Notes: generated by a model from the sequence alone, not told the origin. DNA of 64,000 nucleotides from Parabacteroides faecalis (GCF_022809355.1 NZ_JAKZMM010000011.1:1-64000); one strand, 5' to 3'; shown: positions 33,054 through 42,148, counted from the stretch's first letter. Translations and numbers: made by a program.

Positions 33054-33443
33054 TTATCTCCTTTCCTTATTACTTACTAGTCTTGGTGCCCCGAATGTAG
33101 TTATGACTACCAACAGCCATAAATTACCTGACATTGGGTTATAGGCAGACAATAATTCTCGGAATGAAATGTCGCCCATCAAACCAAAAGTGAATTCAAA
33201 TCCGATTGTTAGCAGCATCCATACGATTCCGATCCGGTAACTTTCTTTCTGGTTGTACCTGACAATACGGGGTAAAAGCAGCCAGGTAATTAATAAGATA
33301 AATAAGCTAAGCAGTACACCACTCAAGGCATTCGCTCCTACTTCGCCTAACCATCGGACAAGAACATATTGCCTCAACCCGCCGTTTAAGATAGCGACGG
33401 GTATGAAGCATAGCCAAACCAGCAAAGAACGAATCACGTTCAT
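33054..33443 (-). CDS. Unknown four-segment membrane protein
   Basis: 129 residues from the ATG at 33443 (MNVIRSLLVWLCFIP), which clears the SDR stop by 11 bp; an ATG ten codons upstream would overlap it. Four hydrophobic segments alternate with short basic loops, and the motif ILNGGLRQYVLVRWLGE is visible in the first half. I do not recognise the family with confidence. Within a five-gene minus-strand operon. Confidence 0.8.
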   Translation of the reverse strand: MNVIRSLLVWLCFIPVAILNGGLRQYVLVRWLGEVGANALSGVLLSLFILLITWLLLPRIVRYNQKESYRIGIVWMLLTIGFEFTFGLMGDISFRELLSAYNPMSGNLWLLVVITTFGAPRLVSNKERR

Positions 33444-33454
33444 TTCTTTCCGGT

Positions 33455-34216
33455 TTACTTCTGTCGGTGACACACGGTACCGGTTGCCTGATAAGTAGGC
33501 ATCACCAAAACTTCGGCTATTTGCACATGGGCCGGAGCTGAAGCAGCATAATAAACAACATCGGCGATATCGTCGCCTGTCAACGGACGAATACCGTCAT
33601 ATACCGCATCGGCTTTCTGCTTATCACCCCGGAAACGAATAACAGAGAAGTTCGTTTCTACCATACCCGGTTTGATGTTGGTCACGCGTACTGGTGTATC
33701 GACCAAATCAATCCGTAATCCGTCGGATAAGGCTTTCACAGCTGCCTTGGTTGCACAATAGACACTTCCTCCGGCATAGGCTGCATCTCCGGCAATGGAG
33801 CCGATATTGATTACATGTCCGCAACCTCGTTCTACCATTCCGGGCACAATCATCCGAGTCATGGCCAACAAGGCTTTGATATTGGTATCAATCACGACGT
33901 CCCACTCGTCTAAACAACCTTCGTATTCCTTATCCATCCCGATAACCAGTCCGGCATTATTGATCAGCACGTCAATCGCTTTCCATTTTCCTTCAAGCGA
34001 ATCGACAGCCTGGCGCATAGCCTGGCGGTCACGGACGTCTAAAGGCAATGTCAATACATCCACTCCTTGTGCCGTCAGTTCCTGCTTCAAAGCTTCCAAC
34101 TTTTCTGTATTCCGTCCGTTCAATATCAGGTTGCTGCCCATCGCCGCAAACTTGCGGGCACAACCTTCACCGATACCACTTGTAGCACCGGTGATGAAAA
34201 TCACTTTTCCTTTCAT
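33455..34216 (-). CDS. Short-chain dehydrogenase/reductase (YdfG-like)
   Basis: 253-residue NADP-dependent oxidoreductase. The cofactor motif is ITGATSGIGEG, with Arg in LNGRN favouring NADP. NNAG and the catalytic Ser/Tyr/Lys are seen in INIGSIAGDAAYAGGSVYCATKAAVK (only the ends matter: Ser of GSIAG and the YCATK motif). The tail LVMPTYQAT is typical of the YdfG/serine-3-dehydrogenase branch acting on 3-hydroxy acids. It follows the ion-channel gene by 27 bp. Confidence 0.92.
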   Translation of the reverse strand: MKGKVIFITGATSGIGEGCARKFAAMGSNLILNGRNTEKLEALKQELTAQGVDVLTLPLDVRDRQAMRQAVDSLEGKWKAIDVLINNAGLVIGMDKEYEGCLDEWDVVIDTNIKALLAMTRMIVPGMVERGCGHVINIGSIAGDAAYAGGSVYCATKAAVKALSDGLRIDLVDTPVRVTNIKPGMVETNFSVIRFRGDKQKADAVYDGIRPLTGDDIADVVYYAASAPAHVQIAEVLVMPTYQATGTVCHRQK

Positions 34217-34243
34217 ATGCTATCTGTTTTATAAATTATCTCC

Positions 34244-35146
34244 TTAAAGTTTCATATCGTCCGACTGCTTCTCTTCTTTCCGAACACGCTCCGTCTTCAA
34301 CTTAGCCCCGCAATATTTACAATAAAGAGCTTCCGGTTCATGTCCGTCGCGGTGACAACGTGGGCAACGGCGTTTCTCCAATGCTTTATGTTGTCGGACC
34401 ATCGTTGCCGAAACAATACCAGTCGGGACAGCAATAATCGTATAACCGATCAGCATGATAACGGCCGAAAAGAAACGTCCCAAAGGCGTTGCCGGCGTAA
34501 TATCGCCATACCCGACGGTCGTCATCGTAACAATCGCCCAATAAATGCTATTCGGAATATTATTAAACCCGGAATCCGGATTCGTCCCTTCTATCATATA
34601 CATCACCGTTCCCATCGAAGTTACCAGGATCAAGACAAAGAAAAAGAAGATAAAGATCTTCGGAGCGCTGATCCACAAAGAGCGCAAAAGCAGATTTCCT
34701 TCGTTGATAAACTGGAAGAGTTTGAAGATACGGAATATCCGGATCAGACGAAAAGCCCGGATCACTAACAGGTAATGCGAACCATGCAAAAAGAAACTCA
34801 GATATACCGGCAGGGTTGCCAGCAAATCGACAATACCAAAGAAACTGAGAACATACGTCCGGGGTTGTTTCAGACAATAAATACGGGCCAGATACTCAAT
34901 CGTAAAGAATAAGGTCAGCAGATATTCCAGCACGCGCAAGACGATATATGCCGAATGCGGGAATATATGCATGCTTTCCAAAATCACCAACAACACACTC
35001 AGGATAATACTTCCGATCAGCACGATATCGAACAGTTTTCCTTTCGGTGTATCCGACTCAAAAACGATGGTGTAAATTTTTTCCTTTAATTCTTCATTAT
35101 GCAGAAAGTCATTCCAACGCTGATATAATTTCGCAATATAGTTCAT
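34244..35146 (-). CDS. Voltage-gated potassium channel-like ion transporter with zinc-ribbon tail
   Basis: 300-residue inner-membrane channel. Six segments are predicted; S4 carries regularly spaced arginines (VIRAFRLIRIFRIFKLFQF), so it is voltage-sensor-like. The pore helix and filter are YWAIVTMTTVGYGDITP, giving the potassium-selective TVGYGD. After S6 a cytoplasmic tail contains a small zinc ribbon, CPRCHRDG ... CKYCGAK, an addition seen in some bacterial members. It heads an operon with SDR, membrane protein, methyltransferase and HhH-DUF3795 genes, though a shared function is not evident. Confidence 0.92.
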   Translation of the reverse strand: MNYIAKLYQRWNDFLHNEELKEKIYTIVFESDTPKGKLFDIVLIGSIILSVLLVILESMHIFPHSAYIVLRVLEYLLTLFFTIEYLARIYCLKQPRTYVLSFFGIVDLLATLPVYLSFFLHGSHYLLVIRAFRLIRIFRIFKLFQFINEGNLLLRSLWISAPKIFIFFFFVLILVTSMGTVMYMIEGTNPDSGFNNIPNSIYWAIVTMTTVGYGDITPATPLGRFFSAVIMLIGYTIIAVPTGIVSATMVRQHKALEKRRCPRCHRDGHEPEALYCKYCGAKLKTERVRKEEKQSDDMKL

Positions 35147-35237
35147 CTTTCCTTTTCCGTTTCCATTAGCCGAGGTAAAGGTAGTAATAAAAACGTCCAG
35201 AACCTACCAATTATTCGGATAGAAACAAGGAGATTTT

Positions 35238-35325
35238 CTTTGTTCGCCCTGGGCGAACATATAGTTGCCCACGACGAATATATATTCTCCGACGGCGAAT
35301 ATAAAATCGCCACCGAAGAACAAAG
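35238..35325. repeat. Four-unit 21-bp palindrome array (element B)
   Basis: Units begin at 35243, 35265, 35285 and 35306. Unit 1, TTCGCCCTGGGCGAA followed by CATATA, equals unit 1 of the array at 9962 except for one central base. Spacers are TATATA-like. The element is concentric about 35281.5: outer arms CTTTGTTC (35238) and GAACAAAG (35318), centre GAATATATATTC (35276-35287). It lies between the potassium channel gene and EamA. Confidence 0.85.
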
Positions 35326-35430
35326 TTTTATTCATTGGATTGAGAAGAAGAGACAAATAGCTTCGTAAGAATATATCCTCAGGAATTTATTCAACGCTCT
35401 TCTCTCTGACAGTAAAAACTCAGGGAAGGA

Positions 35431-36348
35431 TCAGGCATGGCGCGGACGAATCTTCCGGACCACCGTAGATAATGTTTTCTGAATCGTTTTCGAGAGGATA
35501 ATCAGTGTTACGGCTGTAATGATCAATAGAATACCGAAGCCAGACTGCCAGGTAAATTCTTCCTGGAAAACAAAGGCACCGATGCAGACTGCCGTCACCG
35601 GTTCCATAGCACCCAGTACCGAAGTCAGCGTTCCACCGATATGATGAACAGCCAAAACCAGCGTAATATTCGAAATTACTGTCGGGACAACAGCCAACAA
35701 AAACAGGTTTATCCAGGAAAGAGCATCAGGAACCGGCTGAATCCCTTCGTTAGACATGGCTTTGACAGCGAAAAGCAAGGTACTCACAATAAAGACATAA
35801 AAAGCCAGTTTGCGCCCATTCATCGAACGGACACGTGATTTGTTCACCACAATGATATAAGAGGCATAAGCCATGGCAGAAAGAATTACAATCAGCATAC
35901 CCAGCGGATCGAGTGTCAGTTCGTTTCCTTTAATCGACAGCTTCGCCACGCCGGCTATTGCCAATAATATGGCCAGCCAGGTAATCCAGGAAGCCTTCTC
36001 ACGGAAGAAAACAAACATCAGCAGGGTAACAAATATCGGATACGTAAAATGAATCGTTGTAGCGACGCCGGCTCCCATGAAATTATATCCCCAGAAAAGA
36101 AACATAGCCGAACCCGTATAAAGCAAACCCAATAAAATCAATACCGGAACGTCGCGCATCTGTATCCGGAAGGTCTCCTTTTTCAGCAACATCATCACGC
36201 CCAATGCAGCGGTAGCCAACAGGAAACGATAAAACAAGATGGAATCAAAAATCAATCCTTTCGCCATCAGCGGCAAAGTAAACAACGGGATTAATCCGAA
36301 TGTAACCGAAGTAGCTATCCCGTACAAAAAACCTTTCAAATTATTCAT
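35431..36348 (-). CDS. EamA/DMT-family transporter
   Basis: 305 residues from the ATG at 36348, three codons inside an alternative ATG at 36357. Ten hydrophobic segments fall in two EamA repeats (about 5-140 and 150-290). GAGVATTIHFTYPIFVTLLM and GGTLTSVLGAMEPVTAVCIG are the repeat signatures at the ends of the third/fourth and eighth/ninth helices. Such exporters carry amino acids or other metabolites; the substrate is unknown. It is monocistronic, flanked by the array at 35238 and the terminator at 36425. Confidence 0.9.
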   Translation of the reverse strand: MNNLKGFLYGIATSVTFGLIPLFTLPLMAKGLIFDSILFYRFLLATAALGVMMLLKKETFRIQMRDVPVLILLGLLYTGSAMFLFWGYNFMGAGVATTIHFTYPIFVTLLMFVFFREKASWITWLAILLAIAGVAKLSIKGNELTLDPLGMLIVILSAMAYASYIIVVNKSRVRSMNGRKLAFYVFIVSTLLFAVKAMSNEGIQPVPDALSWINLFLLAVVPTVISNITLVLAVHHIGGTLTSVLGAMEPVTAVCIGAFVFQEEFTWQSGFGILLIITAVTLIILSKTIQKTLSTVVRKIRPRHA

Positions 36349-36424
36349 GACATACACCTTCTATAAAATGAGCGGCAAATTTCTGAAAAATCGCCTTATC
36401 TGCCAAAAACAAGAAACAAAAAAA

Positions 36425-36451
36425 CCCGGAAAGACAGGAAATCTTTCCGGG
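36425..36451 (-). terminator. Terminator of the pdxJ-exbBD-tonB operon
   Basis: CCCGGAAAGA (36425-36434) and TCTTTCCGGG (36442-36451) form a perfect 10-bp stem. On the minus strand it is followed by GTTTTTT, 25 bp after the stop of the DJ-1 gene. Confidence 0.88.
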
Positions 36452-36475
36452 ATAAAAACAATTTATATACAATAC

Positions 36476-37021
36476 TTATAACAACATTCCTGCAGCAGTC
36501 TCTTCGGCAACCGGATTACCTTTGATAGCAGCCACCAAAGCCAAACCAAACTTAAATACCAGCGACGGACCTTTACCTGTAATGACATTGCCATCCACTT
36601 CAACGTCGGCGCCACAAGTTTCAGCACCAATCAGATATTCTTCAAAGCCCGGATAACAAGTAGCCTTACGACCTTTCAACAAACCTAATCCACCCAATAC
36701 CAACGGAGCAGCACAAATTGCAGCCACAATTCCACCGTCCCGATACTGCTGTAATAAAGCTTCTTTCAAAGGAACACAAGCATTCAAGTTTGTTGCCCCA
36801 GGCAGTCCGCCCGGCAATATCAAAGCGGCAGCATTTGCCAGCGGAGCTTCTTCCAGCAGATAATCTGCTTCAATCGTTACTTGATGAGAACCTGTCACAA
36901 GCTTACTGCCTGTAATGGATACGGTTGCCGCCTGAATACCAGCACGACGCAATACATCTACCGTTCCAATAGCTTCCGTTTCTTCGAAGCCTGTAGCTAA
37001 AAATACAAATGCACTTTTCAT
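36476..37021 (-). CDS. DJ-1/PfpI-family protein (YajL-like)
   Basis: 181 residues, cytoplasmic. The nucleophile elbow is GGIVAAICAAPLVLG with Cys103, and the partner glutamate is Glu15 (GFEETEAIG). Proteins of this clade act as redox-sensitive chaperones or are proposed to repair glycated groups, and the activity is debated in the literature. Last gene of the operon, 12 bp after tonB. Confidence 0.92.
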   Translation of the reverse strand: MKSAFVFLATGFEETEAIGTVDVLRRAGIQAATVSITGSKLVTGSHQVTIEADYLLEEAPLANAAALILPGGLPGATNLNACVPLKEALLQQYRDGGIVAAICAAPLVLGGLGLLKGRKATCYPGFEEYLIGAETCGADVEVDGNVITGKGPSLVFKFGLALVAAIKGNPVAEETAAGMLL

Positions 37022-37033
37022 CTTGTTGTCTGT

Positions 37034-37882
37034 TTATTTAAGTTTATACACATAGGTGATTGTACCACTCTGATTGTTTGCACCGCTGATGCTGTTGAAA
37101 GTTGCCCGCTTGGCAGCTTCAAGGGCACTTTTTCTCATCGAAGCATTATCAATGTTTGTACCTCGACCTATTTCAGCAAATATAACTTTACCTTTCGGAT
37201 TAACGGTTATATTAATCACAATCTTTCCCTCTTCCTGGATCGTATAAGCCGGACGAGGCAAACCTCCGGCACCAATCGAACGGCCATTCAGGTTGAACGA
37301 ACCATATCCTCCGATGCCATCATTCTCACCATGATCCGAATTTCCGAACGGACTTCCCTGATTGCCTGTACCGGTTTCGGCATCACCCTGGTTATTTCCT
37401 TCGGCACTACCGATACCAAACGCACCCGCCACCTTATTACTGATGGCTTCGGCCTTCTTACGCTGCTCTTCAGCAATACGCTTGGCCTCGGCTTCTTTCT
37501 GCTTACGGATACGTTCTTTTTCCTCAGCTTCTTTCCGTTTCTTCTCTTCTTCCTCTTTCTTGCGCTTCTCCTCTTCCTTCTTCTTATCATCCAAAGAAAC
37601 ACTTTCTTCCAAATCCTGCGTCAACAAATCTTCCTTGGGCGTTTCCACCTTTGGTGTAGGAGTTGGAGGCGGAGGAGTCGTTGTCTCTTGCGGAAGCTGC
37701 TGTCCGGTATATTGCGGTTCGAAAGTTCCGGCAGAAGAATCAACGTTTCCGAAGTTAACCAAAACGCCTCCATCTTCCTCAGGAACGACCGTCTTCAGGA
37801 CAGTAAACCAGAGAATCAGAAAAATGACCGCATGGAAAGCCAACGATCCGATTGCTCCATATATGTCATCTTTATTAAACAT
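37034..37882 (-). CDS. tonB: TonB-family energy transducer
   Basis: 282 residues. One N-terminal membrane anchor (about 10-30) is followed by a proline-rich piece (TTPPPPTPTPK, near 70), a long K/E-rich coiled or extended stretch (about 95-150) spanning the periplasm, a Gly/Asn-rich linker and a C-terminal TonB domain (about 205-282). PAYTIQEEGKIVINITVNPKG and SALEAAKRATFN lie in the last part. The acidic-basic rod resembles TolA, and TolA-like annotation is possible, but the exbB-exbD context favours TonB. It would energise outer-membrane receptors such as the one at 20-22 kb. Confidence 0.9.
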   Translation of the reverse strand: MFNKDDIYGAIGSLAFHAVIFLILWFTVLKTVVPEEDGGVLVNFGNVDSSAGTFEPQYTGQQLPQETTTPPPPTPTPKVETPKEDLLTQDLEESVSLDDKKKEEEKRKKEEEEKKRKEAEEKERIRKQKEAEAKRIAEEQRKKAEAISNKVAGAFGIGSAEGNNQGDAETGTGNQGSPFGNSDHGENDGIGGYGSFNLNGRSIGAGGLPRPAYTIQEEGKIVINITVNPKGKVIFAEIGRGTNIDNASMRKSALEAAKRATFNSISGANNQSGTITYVYKLK

Positions 37883-37894
37883 ATCTACATCCGA

Positions 37895-38311
37895 TTATTT
37901 CTGCGGTCTGGTAGCAAGTACCATTTTGAATTTATTCTCGTTTGCGATATTCAGAATCTTAACAATCTCTTTATAAGGAACTGTTTCGTCTGCATACAAA
38001 GCCACATACATTTCCGGTTCTTTGGCATAACAATCCTGCAGGAAAGGAGTAATCTCCTGGAAAGAGACCTGCACTTCCTTCTGCTTGCCGAATGCCACAT
38101 AATAATTCAAAGAAGCATCGATGGTAACACGTGTCAGCGGTTTAGCCGCCGTTTGCTTTTGAGCTTGCGGCAAAGTTACCTTGATTGCATTCGGAATTAC
38201 GACCGTCGATGTCACCATAAAGAAGATCAACAGCAGGAAAATCACATCCGTCATAGATGCCATGCTGAAAGCTTCTGATACTTTAGTTCTTCTTTTTAAC
38301 CCCATAACCAA
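37895..38311 (-). CDS. exbD: Biopolymer transport protein ExbD
   Basis: 138 residues with one membrane helix (about 22-42) carrying the essential aspartate in SMTDVIFLLLIFFMV, the proton-path residue of ExbD/TolR. The rest is the periplasmic domain. It sits between exbB and tonB with spacings of 27 and 12 bp. Together with ExbB it forms the proton-driven motor for TonB. Confidence 0.94.
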   Translation of the reverse strand: MVMGLKRRTKVSEAFSMASMTDVIFLLLIFFMVTSTVVIPNAIKVTLPQAQKQTAAKPLTRVTIDASLNYYVAFGKQKEVQVSFQEITPFLQDCYAKEPEMYVALYADETVPYKEIVKILNIANENKFKMVLATRPQK

Positions 38312-38338
38312 TCAATTTATAGATGGATGAATATACTA

Positions 38339-39055
38339 TTAATTGGCAGGCTCATTTAATAAGTCCATGAATTCCATCGTGCGGGCTTCCATCTTATTGA
38401 CTACATTGTCAACCTGCGATACCAAATAGTTGTATGCAAACAAAGCAATAATACCCACAACCAATCCACCTACAGTTGTTACCAAAGCTTCATAAATACC
38501 ACTTGATAATAAAGAGACATCCACATTCGTTCCAGCATTTGCCATATCAAAGAAGGCACGAACCATACCGGTTACTGTTCCTAAAAAGCCTAACATCGGA
38601 GCACCAGCAGCCGTCGTTGCAATCACCGGGAAACCTTTTTCCAACTTAGCAACTTCCAAGTTACCTACATTTTCAATAGCAACCAATACATCATTCATCG
38701 GACGTCCTAAACGTGTAATTCCTTTTTCGATCATACGGGCAGAAGGAGTATTTGTCGAACGGCATAAATTCAAGGCCGATTCTACCTTGCCTTCATGTAT
38801 ATAATCCTTGATGCGATTCATAAAGTTCTCATCTTCCTTACCGGCCCGCTTAATAACCATAAAGCGCTGGATAAAAATATAGATAGCCAGCAACGACAAT
38901 AACAACAACACTACCATAATCCACCCTCCTTTGAAAGCCAGATCAATAATGTTTATCTGTGCTTCCGTTGGAACTGTTGTTTCTGCCACCTGCGTCAAAT
39001 CAGGCATCTGATCAGCAGCCTGAGCGGCTGACTGCAATAAAAGAAATAGACTCAT
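38339..39055 (-). CDS. exbB: ExbB/TolQ-family proton channel protein
   Basis: 238 residues. An N-terminal hydrophobic start is followed by a first membrane helix (about 45-68), a long cytoplasmic part, and two closely spaced helices (about 125-165 and 170-200) containing GAPMLGFLGTVTGMVRAF and IYEALVTTVGGLVVGIIAL, the MotA/TolQ/ExbB signature. It follows pdxJ by 26 bp and precedes exbD. Confidence 0.94.
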   Translation of the reverse strand: MSLFLLLQSAAQAADQMPDLTQVAETTVPTEAQINIIDLAFKGGWIMVVLLLLSLLAIYIFIQRFMVIKRAGKEDENFMNRIKDYIHEGKVESALNLCRSTNTPSARMIEKGITRLGRPMNDVLVAIENVGNLEVAKLEKGFPVIATTAAGAPMLGFLGTVTGMVRAFFDMANAGTNVDVSLLSSGIYEALVTTVGGLVVGIIALFAYNYLVSQVDNVVNKMEARTMEFMDLLNEPAN

Positions 39056-39081
39056 CGTTTAAATAGGTTTTTATTAATATT

Positions 39082-39798
39082 TTATTGTTCCAAACAAGCT
39101 TTATATTGTTTGATCGTTTCCTCTAATCCTAAGTACAAAGCATCACAAATAAGCGCATGACCAATTGACACTTCATCTAAAAAAGGAATATTCTTGCTGA
39201 AGAAAGCCAGATTCTCCAGACTCAAGTCATGTCCGGCATTGACACCTAAGCCTAAATTCTTGGCAAAACGTGCCGCTTCCACAAAAGGAGCAACAGCAGC
39301 ATCGCGGTCTTTCGGATAAAGAGATGCGTATGGTTCCGTATAAAGCTCGATACGGTCGGTTCCCGTCTTGGCTGCCCACTCTATATTTTCCAACTCCGTT
39401 CCAACAAAGATCGAAGTCCGAATACCATGGCTTGTGAAGCGTTCTACCAAATCCTGCAAGAAAGCATGATTCGTCTTGACATCCCAACCGGCATTTGATG
39501 TAATGGCATCAGGAGCATCCGGCACTAAAGTAACTTGCGTTGGTCTTATCTTTAATACCAAATCAATGAACTTATCGCACGGATAACCTTCGATATTAAA
39601 CTCCGTCCTGATCAACGGCTTTAAGCCGTACACATCACTGTAGCGAATATGACGCTCATCCGGACGAGGATGAACCGTTATACCTTGTGCTCCGAACGCT
39701 TCCGCATCCTGAGCAAACTTCAATACATCCGGCATATTGCCACCTCTGGCATTACGGATTGTTGCTACTTTGTTAATGTTTACACTTAAATTTGTCAT
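39082..39798 (-). CDS. pdxJ: Pyridoxine 5'-phosphate synthase
   Basis: TIM-barrel enzyme of 238 residues that condenses 3-amino-2-oxopropyl phosphate with deoxyxylulose 5-phosphate, the last step of de novo vitamin B6 synthesis. The start [17 protein letters not shown], then [45 protein letters not shown] and the end [20 protein letters not shown] match PdxJ through the whole length. First gene of pdxJ-exbB-exbD-tonB-yajL, divergent from the CBS-nadK pair. Confidence 0.96.
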   Translation of the reverse strand: MTNLSVNINKVATIRNARGGNMPDVLKFAQDAEAFGAQGITVHPRPDERHIRYSDVYGLKPLIRTEFNIEGYPCDKFIDLVLKIRPTQVTLVPDAPDAITSNAGWDVKTNHAFLQDLVERFTSHGIRTSIFVGTELENIEWAAKTGTDRIELYTEPYASLYPKDRDAAVAPFVEAARFAKNLGLGVNAGHDLSLENLAFFSKNIPFLDEVSIGHALICDALYLGLEETIKQYKACLEQ

Positions 39799-39826
39799 CG
39801 TATATCATTAAATCTTTTTCTTTGAT

Positions 39827-39834
39827 TACTTTTG
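39827..39834 (+). promoter_or_regulatory. -7 element of the CBS-nadK operon
   Basis: TACTTTTG, 49 bp before the CBS gene start. On the opposite strand CAAAATTA at 39849-39856 reads TAATTTTG, a possible -7 for pdxJ. Neither has a clear -33. Confidence 0.35.
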
Positions 39835-39882
39835 TACCTAGTAATTTGCAAAATTAGCAGTATTTAGGAAATAAGCAGACAA

Positions 39883-40551
39883 ATGTTGGTGAAAGATTTC
39901 ATAACAAAGGAAATCCCCGTGTTAAAAAGTTTTGATACGGGTGAGTATGCATTGACCTTGATGGACGACTATAAGCTGAAGCATCTACCCGTTGTATCGG
40001 ATAATTCATTCTATTACAAAGGAATTATTTCGGAAAAAGAACTGCTTTCGCATACAGACCTATCCACAAATATCGGGAATCTGTATTTGGCGGAAGTACC
40101 TTCTGTACGGCTAGAAACACATCTTTTTGAGGTCTTGACGCTGATCACCCGCAACAAGCTGAGTATTCTTCCTGTCATATCCGACATGGATGAGTACGAA
40201 GGCGTCGTAACCCGCGAACATTTAGTCGATGTCTGCACAGACTTTTTCCAGGCAGACGCACCAGGAAGTACAATCGTTCTGGAAGTTGTTCCTTCTGATT
40301 ATTCCGTGACAGATATTGCCCGTATCGTAGAATCGAACAATGCGCATATACTTTCCATGCAGACACATCCTGAAGAAAAGAACGGACAACTTTTGATTAC
40401 CTTAAAACTTGATTCGGAAGATGCCTCTGCCGTTATCCGGAGTTTTGAGCGTTTTAACTATACTGTCCTATGGCACTTTATGGAAAACGGTCTGGTAGAT
40501 GATATTTTTCAACAACGAATGAACGAATTAATACATTACATGAATATATGA
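39883..40551 (+). CDS. CBS-domain protein with ACT-like tail
   Basis: 222 residues. Two CBS motifs fill about 1-125 (VKDFITKEIPVLKSFDTGEYAL; YLAEVPSVRLETHLFEVLTLI), a module that binds adenosyl nucleotides. Residues 135-215 look like an ACT-type fold (STIVLEVVPSDYSVTDIARIV ... INA-like strand). The layout resembles AcuB-like sensors. Overlap with nadK by 4 bp (ATGA) suggests coupled translation, and an adenylate-sensing role next to NAD kinase is an inference. Confidence 0.88.
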   Translation: MLVKDFITKEIPVLKSFDTGEYALTLMDDYKLKHLPVVSDNSFYYKGIISEKELLSHTDLSTNIGNLYLAEVPSVRLETHLFEVLTLITRNKLSILPVISDMDEYEGVVTREHLVDVCTDFFQADAPGSTIVLEVVPSDYSVTDIARIVESNNAHILSMQTHPEEKNGQLLITLKLDSEDASAVIRSFERFNYTVLWHFMENGLVDDIFQQRMNELIHYMNI

Positions 40552-41423
40552 AAGTAGGAATTTTTGGCAGTCAATATCAGCAAGAAAAGCAGAGTATCAT
40601 CCGACGGGTATTCAGTAAACTGACTTCTTTAGAGGCAGAGATTTATGTGGATACACTTTTTCACGACTATCTGCTGGATGCTTTTGGATTTGAGCCACCA
40701 ATAAACGGCCTCTTAACAGGTGATATTTTCGACCTCGATGTTGCCATCAGCCTCGGAGGAGACGGAACTTTTCTTCGGACAGCAGCCAGAGTCAACCGCC
40801 AGAATATTCCTATTCTCGGTATCAATACCGGCCGGTTAGGCTTTCTGGCCGATGTAGGTAGCACAGACGTAGAAGACACACTCGAAGAGCTTTTCAAGCA
40901 TTACTATAAAGTAGAAGAGCGTATTCTGCTCCGATTGGAAACTGAAAGCCGGGCTTATAAAGGTTATAACTATGCGTTGAATGAAGTAGCCGTATTAAAG
41001 CGTGATACTTCTTCCATGATTACCATTCATACTTCCTTGAATGGAGAATATCTGACTTCCTATCAAGCCGACGGACTGGTTATTGCAACACCAACCGGTT
41101 CAACGGCTTATTCCATGAGTGTAAACGGCCCGATCATTCTACCGCAAGATAATAGCATCGTATTGAGTCCGGTAGCACCTCATTCACTGAATGTTCGTCC
41201 GCTGGTAATTCCTAATGACTTTGAGATTACGTTGGGTGTGGAAAGCCGTAACCGCACGTTCCTCATCTCGCTGGATGGAAGATCAGAAATATTCCCGGCT
41301 GGAATCCAGCTTAAGGTCAGCAAAGCGGATTATACGACTAAGGTGATCAAACGATATAACCATACATTCTACGAGACACTTCGGGAAAAACTGATGTGGG
41401 GAGCAGATGTCAGAATGAAATAA
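40548..41423 (+). CDS. nadK: NAD kinase
   Basis: Phosphorylates NAD to NADP; 291 residues, cytoplasmic. GGDGT at 70-74 is the diagnostic motif, followed by GINTGRLGFLADV, the NE-rich YNYALNEVAVLKRD and TPTGSTAYSMSVNGPI. Full family length. Co-translated with the CBS protein. A large inverted repeat with T-run just after it probably ends transcription. Confidence 0.96.
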   Translation: MKVGIFGSQYQQEKQSIIRRVFSKLTSLEAEIYVDTLFHDYLLDAFGFEPPINGLLTGDIFDLDVAISLGGDGTFLRTAARVNRQNIPILGINTGRLGFLADVGSTDVEDTLEELFKHYYKVEERILLRLETESRAYKGYNYALNEVAVLKRDTSSMITIHTSLNGEYLTSYQADGLVIATPTGSTAYSMSVNGPIILPQDNSIVLSPVAPHSLNVRPLVIPNDFEITLGVESRNRTFLISLDGRSEIFPAGIQLKVSKADYTTKVIKRYNHTFYETLREKLMWGADVRMK

Positions 41424-41469
41424 ATCAGGCGCAGAAGATAAAGCAACCGCAAACGACTTCACAAAGTAG

Positions 41470-41543
41470 AATCTTGATAGAATTTATCGTTACCTCAGAC
41501 AAGAGGATGTTATTAAAATCCCCAAAGATGTTCTATCAAGATT
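41470..41543 (+). terminator. Possible terminator of nadK extending into mntP
   Basis: AATCTTGATAGAA (41470-41482) and TTCTATCAAGATT (41531-41543) are a perfect 13-bp inverted repeat with a 48-nt loop, followed on the plus strand by TTTTT. The second arm lies within the last codons of the convergent mntP gene. Confidence 0.45.
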
Positions 41544-42076
41544 TTTACTCCTATTCCGATTAGGATAACACCACCTATCAAGTCTAACTTCAAATCCACT
41601 TTGTTTCCGACTTTCACACCAAAGCAAACACCAAAAGAAGAAAACAGGAAAGTCACAATTCCAATTGTCCAGGTAATGACAGACAACGATGTTTGCATAA
41701 TGGCTAATGAAACTCCTACGGCCAATGCATCTATACTAGTGGCAATTCCTAATCCACAAAGAGTCTTCAGACAAAGCGGATTCATCTTTTTATCCTCTTC
41801 CTTTTCCTGACGGCTTTCCCAGATCATCCGTCCACCCAAATAAAGTAACAGCCCAAAAGCAATCCAATGATCGATTGTTTCTATCAGTTTCAGAAAACTA
41901 AAACCCAATAAATAACCAACCAAAGTAAACATGGCCTGAAAAAAAGCCAAGACAAACGCAATCTTAACAACCCGGCGCACGGAACATTCCTTCATAACGG
42001 CTCCACTAGTCACCGATACAGCCAGACTGTCCATCGACAAGCCGACTGCCAACAACAAGATTTCAAGAAAAGACAT
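41513..42076 (-). CDS. mntP: Manganese efflux pump MntP
   Basis: Six-helix exporter of 187 residues. Two DUF204 repeats each carry the ion-site aspartate: LAVGLSMDSLAVSVTSG at about 10-25 and GIATSIDALAVGVSLAI at about 108-125. Regulation by a yybP-ykoY riboswitch is common in other phyla, but I see none in the 84 bp upstream. Convergent with nadK. Confidence 0.94.
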   Translation of the reverse strand: MSFLEILLLAVGLSMDSLAVSVTSGAVMKECSVRRVVKIAFVLAFFQAMFTLVGYLLGFSFLKLIETIDHWIAFGLLLYLGGRMIWESRQEKEEDKKMNPLCLKTLCGLGIATSIDALAVGVSLAIMQTSLSVITWTIGIVTFLFSSFGVCFGVKVGNKVDLKLDLIGGVILIGIGVKILIEHLWGF

Positions 42077-42113
42077 ACAAGATGAATGAGATATATAGCG
42101 TATTAAAAACAGG

Positions 42114-42148
42114 AAAGATTGTGTCCAAAGGAACAGGACACAATCTTT
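42114..42148 (-). terminator. Terminator of the GT2 gene
   Basis: AAAGATTGTGTCC (42114-42126) and GGACACAATCTTT (42136-42148) form a perfect 13-bp stem with a 9-nt loop. CCTGTTTTT follows on the minus strand, 13 bp after the glycosyltransferase stop. Confidence 0.88.

Noticed and set aside
37331-38278. Open frame of 315 codons on the plus strand
   Set aside because: Antisense to tonB and exbD; the phenylalanine-rich stretch is the complement of the Lys/Glu-rich TonB rod.
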